Part shown: positions 50,001 to 61,545 of the stretch, in pieces
Numbering within the stretch: the stretch's first letter is position 1
Layout of the letters: each line of letters starts with the position of its first letter
Program-made: the position numbers and the translations under genes
Assembly: GCA_013396655.1 (NCBI GenBank)
Contig: WBMV01007391.1
Location: forward strand, 313,017-377,016
DNA length: 64,000 nucleotides
Reading direction: 5' to 3'
Origin: Campylorhamphus procurvoides
Lineage: Eukaryota > Chordata > Aves > Passeriformes > Dendrocolaptidae
The notes under the pieces: generated by a model
What the model was told of the DNA's origin: nothing
The model's input: the letters and a program-made list of their open reading frames with translations, nothing else
Database searches by the model: none

Positions 50001-52080
50001 TTCCATGGATTCACATCACATTGTTACCAAAGGAAGACTGAAGTATTAGAACAACCCTTTACATGACTTCACTGGGGAGGGACTCCAAAATAGCAGGCGG
50101 ATGATCAGGTATTTTTCTTGTCCTCAATGAAAATATATGCAATTGAAAATCTGCAGACTTGAAATATATTCATAGATAATTTCTTGCAAGCATATTTATA
50201 CTTCAAAGTTTTGTTTTCACAAGTTTATACAATCTGGTCAGAATAATATCTGTATTTCCCTGTTCTGTATCCACAGCTGATATTGCAACAGATAATCAAA
50301 AGCCATCTCTTGATGGTTAGTGGGTAGGATTTCTGATGAATTCCAAGAACCAAACTTGCCTTTGTCTTAGACTTCTTGAGCAACAAGAGTCCTTGCCTAC
50401 CAGTTGGTTAGAAAATGTAGACAACAGATACATTTTTCCTGATGTGAAAGTTTGAAAAGAAAACTATAGAGTATTTGGTAGCATTTTGAAATTTTGTGTG
50501 GAAATTTATCATGGTGTGCTATTTGCTTTACCTCAAGAACCGAGGAGATGGAATATAAGAGCAGGTTGTGAATGAGACACCATCAGGTGAGCAGATACCA
50601 TGACAGTAGAGAAGAAGGTTACCTTTGGAACCAGGCAAAGTGTGATGATTTAGAAATTAAAAATTGCAACTTGAAGAAGAGAGAAATTAAGGATTTTGGT
50701 GAAAACCAAACTTATAATGAAAATATGACATAAAAGTGTAACATAAAAGGAGCAGAAAAATAATAGATTCATTGAGTGGTAGTGAGATTGCAGACTTTGA
50801 AGAGAGAGTCACAGATAGAAAGAGAGAAATGGGAAATAAGAATAGAGAAAGAAATGAGCAAAGACCGAAGAACAGACTGAGGAAAGAGGTAAAAGTACTG
50901 CAGGGAAACGGCAGGAAAAAAGGAAATTAATTCTGGATCATGGGAGGAGGATATAATATTAAAACTGGAAGAAGAGGGGGAAGTAACTGAAGAGTTGAAG
51001 GTAAGGCTTGAACTGCTCCTGCCTGGCAGGTACCTGACAGGAGTGTACCAGACATGCCTGCTCATGTCTGCATGCCACAGGGTACTGAAACCCTATTCTA
51101 TGTACTCCACCTGGTCACCTGTGCAGCATTTTATACTTGGAGTCTGGTTGGCCCTTGTTGTAAGCTGTATCAGTTCTATGGTTGCTCTAATAAGGCCACC
51201 TCTGTGGACACTAAATGACCATTCCCGACCTGAGAAGAATATATCTACAGTCTGGCTTCTGCTATTTGATGATGCCCTGAAACTAGTATCAGTGGTTAAA
51301 TCAAAAAATGACCACTGCTACTCCTTCTGCAGTCTCCCTTTCCAATCCCAGTGGTGTAACTCCTCAGTCTTTGGATTGATCAGCACCATAGTAGCTGATG
51401 TTGGCTCAGAGTAGTCCCAGAGCCATTAAAAAATGTGCTCACATAAGATGTCCTCTTATTGAGAACCCTTTGTGAAAAATTTGCCAGAAAAATTGGAGAC
51501 ACACTCACTGGAAGCTTTCCTGTGCTTCAAGAACTAGTGACTAAGCAGAGCATTTTGTTTGACATTTTGCTTTTATGCGTTTTGTTTTGCTCTCATGTCA
51601 CATCCTTGAATCCCACCAAATTTAGAGACAGACTGCATTGAACAACAGAACCAGGCCCCATATTAGCTCACTTCTTCAAGTCTTTGATGGAGATATTGTA
51701 AAAAGGTATCGTATACAGTTACACAACAAGCCTTGTCAAGAGCGTGCATGTTACACAAAATTATAGTTGCAATAAAATCAAGGACTAAAAATTTCTGGGA
51801 GATGTTCTTCAAGAATTAAAAAAAAATAAATGAAACCAAATAGAAAATAAAAAGACATGTTAATAATGATCTTGTCTTCTACTTGACACTTTCATATAGC
51901 TGTAACAGTGTATAACAGCTTTTAACACTTCTTGTGGCTGCCTCATCTAGGTGGAAGATGGTCCCACTTCAATACACCTTTGCTATTTGCCATATGAAGT
52001 AAAACAATACCACACAGCTGAGTAGGGAGATGGGAATGTGTGCACAGATTCAGAATGATAGCAGGGTGTTGTAGTCGGTG

Positions 52081-52287
52081 TCACCACCAAGCAGAAATTC
52101 CTCCTACCCACCCTACACAGTCTTTGTTGGCTTCCTGTGGAGTGATGCAAAGTTGTTCCATGACTTCTGGACACTGCAGATAAAACCACTGACTGTAAGT
52201 AACTGTTCCCACAGTTAGAAAGTCCATCAGAAAGGTGGATTCACCACCTTCAATATTTTCTTCTGGTTTTTCTCCTTCAGATCTAAC
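52081..52287 (-). other. Protein-like open segment with splice-acceptor context, unrecognised
   Basis: On the minus strand a T-run and TTGGCAG (AG at 52289-52288) precede an open frame from 52287. The frame begins VRSEGEKPEENIEGGEST and runs through FLTVGTVTYSQWFYLQCPEV to TGA at 52083-52081. The amino-acid mix looks like a real protein (acidic linker, then hydrophobic/aromatic segment with cysteines) more than nearby chance frames do. I do not recognise it. It could be a terminal exon, a decayed retroelement or chance. Confidence 0.15.
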
Positions 52288-55200
52288 CTGCCAATATACC
52301 TTTAGAAAAAAAAATAGCATCAAAATTCTCCTAGCAAAGTTTAGTGCACCTAGGAGACAGGATGAAAAAGAGACAGAGTCACTGACTAGCCCATCACTCT
52401 ACTGCATGCTCCTGCACAGGGTGCTGCGGGCTGCCTGCCTCTGTGAAGAAATAAGGCTGGAAAGCAGAGCTTTCTGGAGAATGTCCCCATCACTCTGCCT
52501 ATCTTGATAGGCTTAACTAGAAAATTGTGCATCACCTGTTACGTCCATGATGGGGCAAAAAAATTAGCAGCTTGAGACACTCCAGTTCTGCTCCAGAGGT
52601 TCTCTGGCATTTTGGGCAAGGTGTGTCACTTTGGGCAAGCCAAAATATCTAAATCCCCAAGACAGTATTTATCAACCTGGAAATCACTCTCAATTTACAA
52701 TTAATCAGAGCTCTGGACAAGTGCTGTAAATACAATTTGAATGTAATTGTTGCCAATCCCTCCACTAACTTTATAAAATCACATATTTTTCACAAGTGTC
52801 ACCCAGATGAGGAAAGAAACAGCCTCCTTCACTCCTGAAATGGGGTTTGGACCATGAAGATAGAGATAGAGGGTCACTTATCCCATGGTGAGGGGCGGGG
52901 TGCTGGTGCCATCACCCAAGAGGAGACCGTGAGCTTCAGGGACACCTTTGTAAACTTAGACTTTGTAGACTTAAGACTACCAAACAGCTGGATCTCCTGA
53001 ACACACTATCTTTTTCAGCCCAGAAACATTGTTTGGGCAGATGTTGATAAATTTATACATTTGTTAGGATTTCAAGCTGTTTGGGAGCTGTGGCAGGTCA
53101 GATGCTCTGCCCAGGATTCTCTACAAGCAGGTTGTATACAGCCTGGTGGTAACCACAAGACTGCAAGAACCCTCATAGTCAGGATAACACTTTAACAGAG
53201 TGTCATATTTATTATGCACAAGTGATGAAGTCACTGCATGCCTGCACAGTAAGACTTACACTCCTGGGGATTGTCTAATGGACCTACTGCCCATGTGCTG
53301 CCCAGTCACTGGGAATATGCACAGAAAAGCCTCTGTAAATCAGATTTACCGTGAATATGCAGAGCAATGAAATGCTGCATGTGCAACAGGACGTGTTGCT
53401 TCCTGAAGTGTGGGGTGGAGTGCACATACGCTGCACAGATTTCCCAGGCTGAAATATGGGAGTACTATACTAACCAAATGTTTCAGTCTTCATGAAGGGC
53501 AAAATTTTAAGATGTGCTATGCACGAGTGCCACAAAGAATTTGCTGCTCAGCATGGTGTTTCTGCGTGGTGTTCATTGCAAGGTACTTCATACACACTGA
53601 TAAAAAGATGTTCAGTGCCTGACTCATAATGCCAGGTTTCTCTAACAGGCAGGTATTGCAGCTATAAGTGATGCAGACCTCATGCTTGTCTGTGGGATTA
53701 GTGAATCTATGTCTTAATTTCTCATGTGAATAGGAGTATATGAGTTCACAATAACAAGGACGCCTAAAAAAGATGTTAATGTAAATAAAAATTATGAGTG
53801 TTTCAGATTTTATACTGAGTAGGCAGTATGCAAATTATTTTTATTTCAAGAACAGCAAGAATCCTGGAAAAGCTGAGAACACCTTTACGGTAATCCTCAA
53901 CCCCTCATAAGATAGCATTTGGTTACAATTAGAGAAAGTCTCAAGCTGCTTATTCATGCCTCCCTGAAATTCAGAAAAAAAAGAGATACTGATGTTAGCC
54001 ACTTCAAGAAATTACTATTAAAAAACCCAAAACAAAAATAGTGGAATTTTTTAAATGCAAACTATTCCAACTTTTGATCACTTTCAGTTTCAATACAATT
54101 GACTATTTTTGTTTTATTATACATAAGAAAAATGTGAGCAGGCTAGAAGTTAGCTTGATTCTTTGAGGTTGAGCTGAGGTCAGCGAAAAATTGATAGCAA
54201 CTTTTGAGAAGAAAAAAATCATCAAAGCTAAAGGAAGCTTCTCAAAGTGGGATTTAATAGCAGCTATCATATTGCCTTCAATGGCTTGACCATTTCTTCT
54301 GCAGCTGTTTTATTTTAAAAGATTTCACCCCCATCCCACATGTATAGGCCTATACACTGACCTAAGTACACACATCCAAGTACTTTGGTCACTCATGATA
54401 ACTATAAACCCTTCAGTGAACTACCAGAAAGGTAGTTCAAATGGAACTAGTGAAATTCAATATAGCGTTTAACTAAGTCACTGTCTAAGGTTAAACCCAA
54501 GAAACAATCAGTAACACTGGAAGGGAAGGTAAATATATTAATTAGTATGCGGACACACCAGATATATGTGACTTTCCTGGCAGCTGTCAAATAACCACAG
54601 TGGTATATCAATGTGAGTGAAACAAATGAGTCTATTCAAATATATAATTTAATTCAATGCTACATATATGTATGTGTGCGTTCGTACAATACCCTAGATA
54701 AGATTCAGGTACAAAAGGAAAATTAAAAAACAAGACAGCAATTTTAGCTGGTAGTCTCGCTGCCTTTCTGCACATCTAACCATGGATGGAGTGAAGGTCT
54801 CAAAAGGTCCTTTGCAGCAGGCACCCAAGCTCCATTGGCTGTCAAGGTAGACTAGATTTCTGACTTACTATGGGCTTTTTGAAAACACTGTTTTGGTGTA
54901 TTATGCAAGTGATAGCTGAGGGTCTTATCTGTATTTCATGCAAAGATATCACCCTTTATACAATAAACATAGTTTAAGTAATATGTAGGTTATCAAGATG
55001 ATAAAATGATGGAAAACAAGCACATGCAAGTGAAAAATAATGGGCCCATGTATGTGTTTATTATGAAATGCTTCCATTGCTACGTATTTTTTTATATAAA
55101 CTTCCTTGAAAAATGGTCAAGCAACATTCCTTAATCTCAATGGTGCATGAGCAAAATTTAAAATCCACATTTGATTAACTAAAGAAATGTTACTATTTAT

Positions 55201-58200
55201 TATTTATTTAGCTTTTCCCTCTGATATGAAAAACATACCAACAGTTTTGAAGCAGTCTTGCAGATGGAAATAGTATGGTACAATGTCTACCATAAAGCTG
55301 GGGCTAAAGGAAGAACTGAGAAATGACTTCTTCACTACAGAGTGACAGATGCAAATAATTTCACCATCTCTGAGACTTTTTGTCATCATGTAGTGCCTCC
55401 TTTTGCAGCCAAACATTTATCAATATCAAAAATAAAAAAAATAATTTCTAACTGGTCTTTTCTTGATTATTCTCCACTCCAAAATCAAACAACACCCCTG
55501 AGAAGCCAGCCTATAGTTTATGTTTTAAAAATGGGAACTCCAGTGTCCTGTGAAAGGTAAACAAATTGTAGAGTGATTGTAGAGAGAATAGTATGCCAAT
55601 AAATAGACAGATACTCTCAAGACTAATTTTTTTCAGAGCCTTAGTCTCTTCCTGCACATACAAGTGAGCTGCTGGCATGAGATGGAAATTCTGTGAAACA
55701 GCTGACCTGTCTCCCCAGCTTCTCATGTAAGTGAATCATCCATACTCTTAATTTCTAAATTGTCTAAAACAGTATGAAATTTAGTCATGATCACTGTAAG
55801 TGAGATGTCACTGATTATACTATCTGCAGTCATCTGCAATCACTGAATAGCCAGGGCTGAAAAAACTTATGGAGGTCTGTAGCACAAATTCTGTCTCAAG
55901 GCGGAGTGAACTCTGGGGGCAGAACAGGGCTTTGTCCAGTTAGATCCTGAAAACTCTTGAGAACAGAGACTGCACAATCTCTTTGCACAGCACGTCCAAC
56001 TGCTTAACTCTCTTCATATGATCTTTGTTTCCACAATATGCAGGACATCACATGCTTCTATTTGAGAAACAGTCTTACTGGCCTTTTACTAGACTGACAG
56101 GTGTTTATCAACTGTGCTACCTGTCTGTATGCTGCTTTCTCCCTTTCATTTCTGATGGGTCATGGGTAAGATTTACTAGCTGAATTAGAATGCATTGATC
56201 AGGCTAGGCTAATCTGAGAGATGTTTTTTTCCTCCGTCTTTCACTTGCCTTTTGCTTCTTCCAGTTGTCCAACTGCTGATCTAATCAGCTTACTTTCACT
56301 CAGAACCCGTAACTTAACAATGTAGAGGGTACTGGAAACAGCATTATCATTCAGCTTGTTAAATGAAGATTGGGACTGAGGTAAATAAAATCATTAATTT
56401 CCATCATGCCAGCTCTTCAATTCTTACAACATAAGAAAATGAGTAACTCACAAAATGGTGGGAATGTTGTGTATATGTTCACATTTTATACCACTTTACA
56501 GCTAGTAGAAAGGTACTTTACTGAAGCTGAACATTTCCTTGAGTCTAAAAGGAAGCAATGAATGACTCCCAGATCAATTGGCTGGTTGGTAATTTGGTAT
56601 TATAGAAGAGACAACTGAGTCTTCATTAGTGTTGTCAGGGAGGACATCCAGGTCTGGATAGAGTATGCATCTCTGATACTCTATAAGCACAGTAGATTTA
56701 TTCCTTGAACTAGTCTATCACCTGAGACAATCTGTATCAGAATTGCTATATTTGGCCTTATTAGAGGAATTACAGGATGATATGATCTCTTACTATTCAC
56801 ACTGTATTTTTGACTGAATCTGTTCATTCACAGAAACTATTTTTAAAAAACTCAGAGCAAAAGACTGTAATTGAGAAAATAATACACTTTTCTTTCCCCT
56901 CCCTGTGTACCATGGAATGTTTTTAAAATATATGAAGAGTTTTGTGTAAGGCATTAAATGTGTGGAAACCCTTTTGAGCAGACTCTTCCAACCCATAATT
57001 TAGCACCTAAGCTTTGATTTGTCTTTCTTTTTCAATTGTTAAGCATTTGTGGAGTGCAATAATGTCAGAAAACCATAGGTAGTAAAGCCACTCACACTTC
57101 CCTCTTTGTGAAATCCTGTCTCTAGTAATAAGTCTGCTTCATCTTCAGTTAGTAGTTTACTCATAACTTCCCTAACTTGATTTCTATAAAATAAAACATT
57201 CAAGTCTGCTTAATGCTTCATTATTTTAAAATTGCCTTTCTGTATATTAGTTTTCCAGTTCAGATTTTTGTTACTGTCTGTGAAGAGATTTACAAGTCAA
57301 GATGTTTTTAGAAGTCATATATATAAATACTGAAGGGACCTAATTTGTCACTGGAAGTATGACTAATAAAATCTGGGATTTGAATGTACAAGAAATGCAG
57401 AGTTATTTAATAGCTGAGGCCTTATGCAGTAATTATATTTTCTTTGATATCTGGTTTTGAAATAATAGATGTCTCACATTGCTTTATAGGTCATTTAACA
57501 ATCACAGTGATAGTTACTAGTATTATCCTTTAAGTGCTTTCAGCTATTTGCAGGGCTTTTATGAAGTTTTAAAAATAGTATCTTGTGGTTGTTCACAACT
57601 GAACAGCAAACTGACTGTATGATAGTTATCTGTGTTTAAAGATAAAACTGTGAAGTTATTAGGCTACGTTTATCTCCACAGCCCAAGAAGATGACTTAGA
57701 TTTAAAGGTATAGGCCAAGATCAAAGAACCCAATAAATGATGCAGGAAATAGCAATTTTAAAAGGAAAATTTCTGTAAAGCAAAAGCTCGTTTGTTAATA
57801 TAAAGTCTGGTTTTAAGACAAGAAGAGACATAATTTAACATAAGACTTTTTTTGTTGTTGTTGTTGTAAGCAATGTTCTATATTAGACTTGTATTTTTAT
57901 AGAAGTAGGGTTCTGTCATTGTTTTTCACTTCAGTTTCTTAGGCATTACAAACCTGCTCCCACAGCCACTGATAACCAGAAGCTGAAACCAAGCCTTTTG
58001 AATGGGGTTCCCTGGAAATTCAAGGCTGGTTTCCCTTTGCTTTGCTAAAGGAAGATATCATGTTTTTCTGCTCCCCTGGCTACTGGTTTCTAGGGATGAG
58101 AGCACACAAGCAAGGTGGAGGGCTGTCTTGGTAGTGCTAGACTGACCAGTGTCTTTCTGCTGGAGAAAGAACAACATCCAGGGAGTAAAAAAGACATCCA

Positions 58201-59229
58201 GATACAGCATACTACAGGATTAGTCTAATCTTGGGTAAGATGACATACCATTCCTTCACTGACAGAGAAATGAACATATCTTAGAGTGCAGAGGCAAAGC
58301 CTTTTCTTCAAAATACTGTAAGATCTTGGAGAACCCACCTAGTCTTTTTCAGGTGGCCCAATGAAAGGTCTTCCTCTTAGCCAGCTTTTAGAAATGTGAT
58401 GAATTTATATCTATGCAAATTTCCTATTTTTGCCATATTTAGGTGACATTTCAGGTATGTGTTGAGAGCTGAACTCAGAAATTCATAGAGAAATGCATAA
58501 GTATACTTCTTCTAAGCTAGCTATGATTTTGACTGCTCTCCATTCTCCTCCATTTCTTGTGAACTCAATGATGAAGATTGAATGCAAAGTTATTAGGCTA
58601 TACTTATTTACTAACAAATAGAAACACTGGTTATTTACTTTTCCTGAACTTTAATCACCGTCTGAATTATCCTAGTTCGTTGTAGAGGCTGTTGAGGCCC
58701 TTAATGTACTCAAAGGAATGTGTTTTCGGCATTTGTTTTAGCTCAGGATTTGTTAATCAGTCTGCTCAATCTGTTGACGTTTTTGTGTCTATTACGCTGT
58801 CCTTGGGCCTGGGTCAGTTTCTTTTCTTCTTCCTTAACAAAGGGTATTTCTGCACTTCTCTACAGCTAGAACAGTTTTGAGATATTGACTGCTTTTCTTC
58901 ATAACTGTAAAATGCAATGTAAATTTGGCACTGGTTGTAATAAATGTATGATGAGGAGTTCTACTGGCAAGAGAAAGCATGATTTTTCTTGGAACCACTG
59001 TTCTCATATGAGAGGTCAAATGTATTGAGGTTCTTTGCTGTCTTTGAAACTGCCATGCTGATGTATATCGGTATCATTAGAAAATCTTTATCTGTGTTAG
59101 TAATTGTTTAATGTTTCACTGACTGAGATTTGCAGTGTTATAATATCAGAAAACAGTAAAATATTTGCAGAAATAAATTGGCAATTCTGTTGTAATATAG
59201 ATGGTTTGTCAGGCCTGCTGGGTGAAGGC

Positions 59230-60095
59230 ATCTCAGCTCAGTAGAAGGTGACACAGACTGGATTGCTCCACTGTGCTGTTTTAAAAGTAAACTGGCAGCT
59301 GAAGCGAACTCAACTCAAGAGAGATTACAAGTCAGAGTTACGATATACTAAAATGATTACAATAAATACAATGACACAGAGAAAAACTGGTTTTAACCCA
59401 CAAAAACAGACGTATAACCCAGCATTCTGCGACACAGAATGGTTTTCATTGGCCCCTGTGCCGAGTACCACATGGTCCTCCTGAGTGCAGAGTAAAAGGA
59501 AAGGAAGCCTGTTGGTGAGGATGATGGTCACAGTTCTGTCAAAATAATGATTACAATCTTGTTGGGAGCAGCAGTCGCTGCTGCTGGTCCTGTAGAGGTT
59601 CTGGTCCTCCACTGGATCTGATGAGTGGTACCAGGAGTCCAAAAACCCAAAGATTATATATGCTCAGGTTCAGGTAGGAATGCCTCCACAAGGGTGGGGA
59701 GTTTCACAATGGGTGATTTAACTCTGTGGGTCATGGAATATTTTTGGAATCTTTGATAGTCAAGGTCATTGCAGATGCCTATTGTGCCAGTCCCTAACAG
59801 CCCATTAGCAGACATGACCCCTCAGGCTGGGTGTGAAGGTGCTAATGTCTCCCCAGAGGGGAGTTATCACAACTGAATCATTGGTGTGAAGACAGGATGC
59901 TCCCTTGTCTCACCAGGTTCTTTAACACCCAGCTTGTAGCCTGAGGTGTCAGGTGTGACCTGGGCGGCTGCTGCCAATGATCTATTATTAACAGTTCAGC
60001 AGAAGTGACCTCGAAGGTGTAGAATACAGTTTTGGTTATACCCACATAGTGATAAACTAGTCCTGGACCCTGTAACCAGGACAGTGTCCTTTAAT
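59230..60095. mobile_element. Possible decayed retroelement/LTR-like sequence next to CR1
   Basis: This segment is more GC-rich than the desert on its left and reads like repeat-derived sequence, with no coding sense. I could not find terminal TG...CA inverted ends, a primer-binding site or target duplications, so the class is open. It may simply be unique DNA. Confidence 0.15.
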
Positions 60096-60099
60096 TATG

Positions 60100-61545
60100 G
60101 AGCCATAGAATCATGAAGGTTGGAAATGACCTCCAAGATAATTTAGTCCAACCTTTGAGTGATCATCACTATGTCAACTAAACCATAGTACTAAGTGCCC
60201 CTCCAGTCATTTCTTGAACACTTTCAGGGATGATGATTCCACCACCTCCCTGGGCATCCTGCTTCAACTCCTGAATACCCTTTCAGTGAAGAAGTCCTTC
60301 CTGATGCCCAACTGAACCTCTCCTGGTGCAGTTTGAGGCCATTTCCTCTTGTCTTGTTGCTGGTTGCCAGAGAGAAGATAATCCCCACCTTGCTGCAACT
60401 TTCTTTCAGGTAGCTGTGGAGAGCAATAAAGTTTCATCTCAGCCTCCTTTTTCTCCAGGCTAAACAAACCCAACTCCCTCAGCTGCTCCTCGTAAGACTT
60501 ACTGTGTAGATTCTTCACCAGCTTCATTGCCCTTTTCTGGAAGGGCGCTCCAGCACCAAAATGTCCTTCTGATAGTGAGGGGCCCAGAACTGGACACAGT
60601 ACTGGAGGTGTAGCCTCACCAGTGCAGAGTANCTTCAACTCCTGAATACCCTTTCAGTGAAGAAGTCCTTCCTGATGCCCAACTGAACCTCTCCTGGTGC
60701 AGTTTGAGGCCATTTCCTCTTGTCTTGTTGCTGGTTGCCAGAGAGAAGATAATCCCCACCTTGCTGCAACTTTCTTTCAGGTAGCTGTGGAGAGCAATAA
60801 AGTTTCATCTCAGCCTCCTTTTTCTCCAGGCTAAACAAACCCAACTCCCTCAGCTGCTCCTCGTAAGACTTACTGTGTAGATTCTTCACCAGCTTCATTG
60901 CCCTTTTCTGGAAGGGCGCTCCAGCACCAAAATGTCCTTCTGATAGTGAGGGGCCCAGAACTGGACACAGTACTGGAGGTGTAGCCTCACCAGTGCAGAG
61001 TACAGGAGGACAATCACTACCCTGGTCCTTCTGGCCACACTATTGCTGATACAGGCCGTGGTGCCACTGGCCTTCTGGGCCACCTGGCACACTGATGGCT
61101 CATGTTCAACTGCTGTCTAGTAGCAACCCCAGATCCTTTTCTGCTGGGCCACTTTCCAGCCACTCTTCCCCAAGCCTATAGTGCTGCAGGGACTTGTTGT
61201 TACCAAAGTGCAAGATTCAGCACTGTACCTTATTGAATCTCAGACAATCAGCCTCAACCCAGTGATGCAGCCTGTTCAGATCCCTCTGCAGAGCCTTCCT
61301 ACCCTGCTGCAGATCAGCACTCCTGCCCAACTTAGTGTTGCCTGTGATCTTTACAAGCATGCTCTCAGTCTCTTTATCCAGATCATTGATAAAGATGTTA
61401 AACACAACTGGCCCCAATACTGAGCCCTGAGGAACAGCCACTAGTGACTGGCTGTCAGCTGGATGTAAATCCATTCATCACCATTCTCTGGGTCTGACCA
61501 TCCAGCCATATTTTTACCCAGTGACAAGTGCACCTGTCCAGTGTT
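60100..61545 (-). mobile_element. CR1 LINE fragment, 5'-truncated, minus orientation
   Basis: The 3' end is at about 60100, where plus-strand atagaatcatgaaggttgg is the usual CR1 tail in reverse. Reading the minus strand, the reverse transcriptase block gives [20 protein letters not shown] (61217-61474), then TKLG. The catalytic FADD that should precede TKLG is ITGN, so the element is dead. Further on, [20 protein letters not shown] and SYEEQLRELGLFSLEKKE are the usual CR1 ORF2 C-terminal sequences. Only the last part of ORF2 and the 3'UTR remain. CR1 is the dominant LINE of birds. A 370-base internal duplication (60262-61002) is described separately. Confidence 0.92.
60262..61002. repeat. 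Perfect 370-base direct duplication joined by one N
   Basis: 60262-60631 and 60633-61002 read identically at an offset of 371, with N at 60632 as the only joining base. Both copies are the same CR1 portion. A single N at the junction of an exact repeat points to an assembly scaffolding artefact rather than a biological duplication. Confidence 0.9.

Larger units (their letters stand above)
43700..59200. other. AT-rich gene desert upstream of HAND2
   Basis: I recognise no gene in this block. It holds unique AT-rich sequence and short homopolymers. There is a 23-base palindrome (44090-44112), a GC-richer segment near 46140-46380 and an AT-rich inverted repeat (46989-47025). It also has a purine-rich stretch (50760-50990), a (TTG)5 run (57852-57866) and several isolated open frames of 100-140 codons with no known domain (48063-48452, 50995-51414). 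In human the region upstream of HAND2 is also gene-poor. Confidence 0.55.

Noticed and set aside
50995..51414. 139-codon plus-strand frame with a hydrophobic stretch
   Set aside because: No recognisable family and no supporting signals. Considered as retroelement debris but without any diagnostic motif.
60264..60898. Two identical small proteins of apparent gene family
   Set aside because: They are the C-terminal end of CR1 ORF2 read twice because of the duplicated segment, not host genes.
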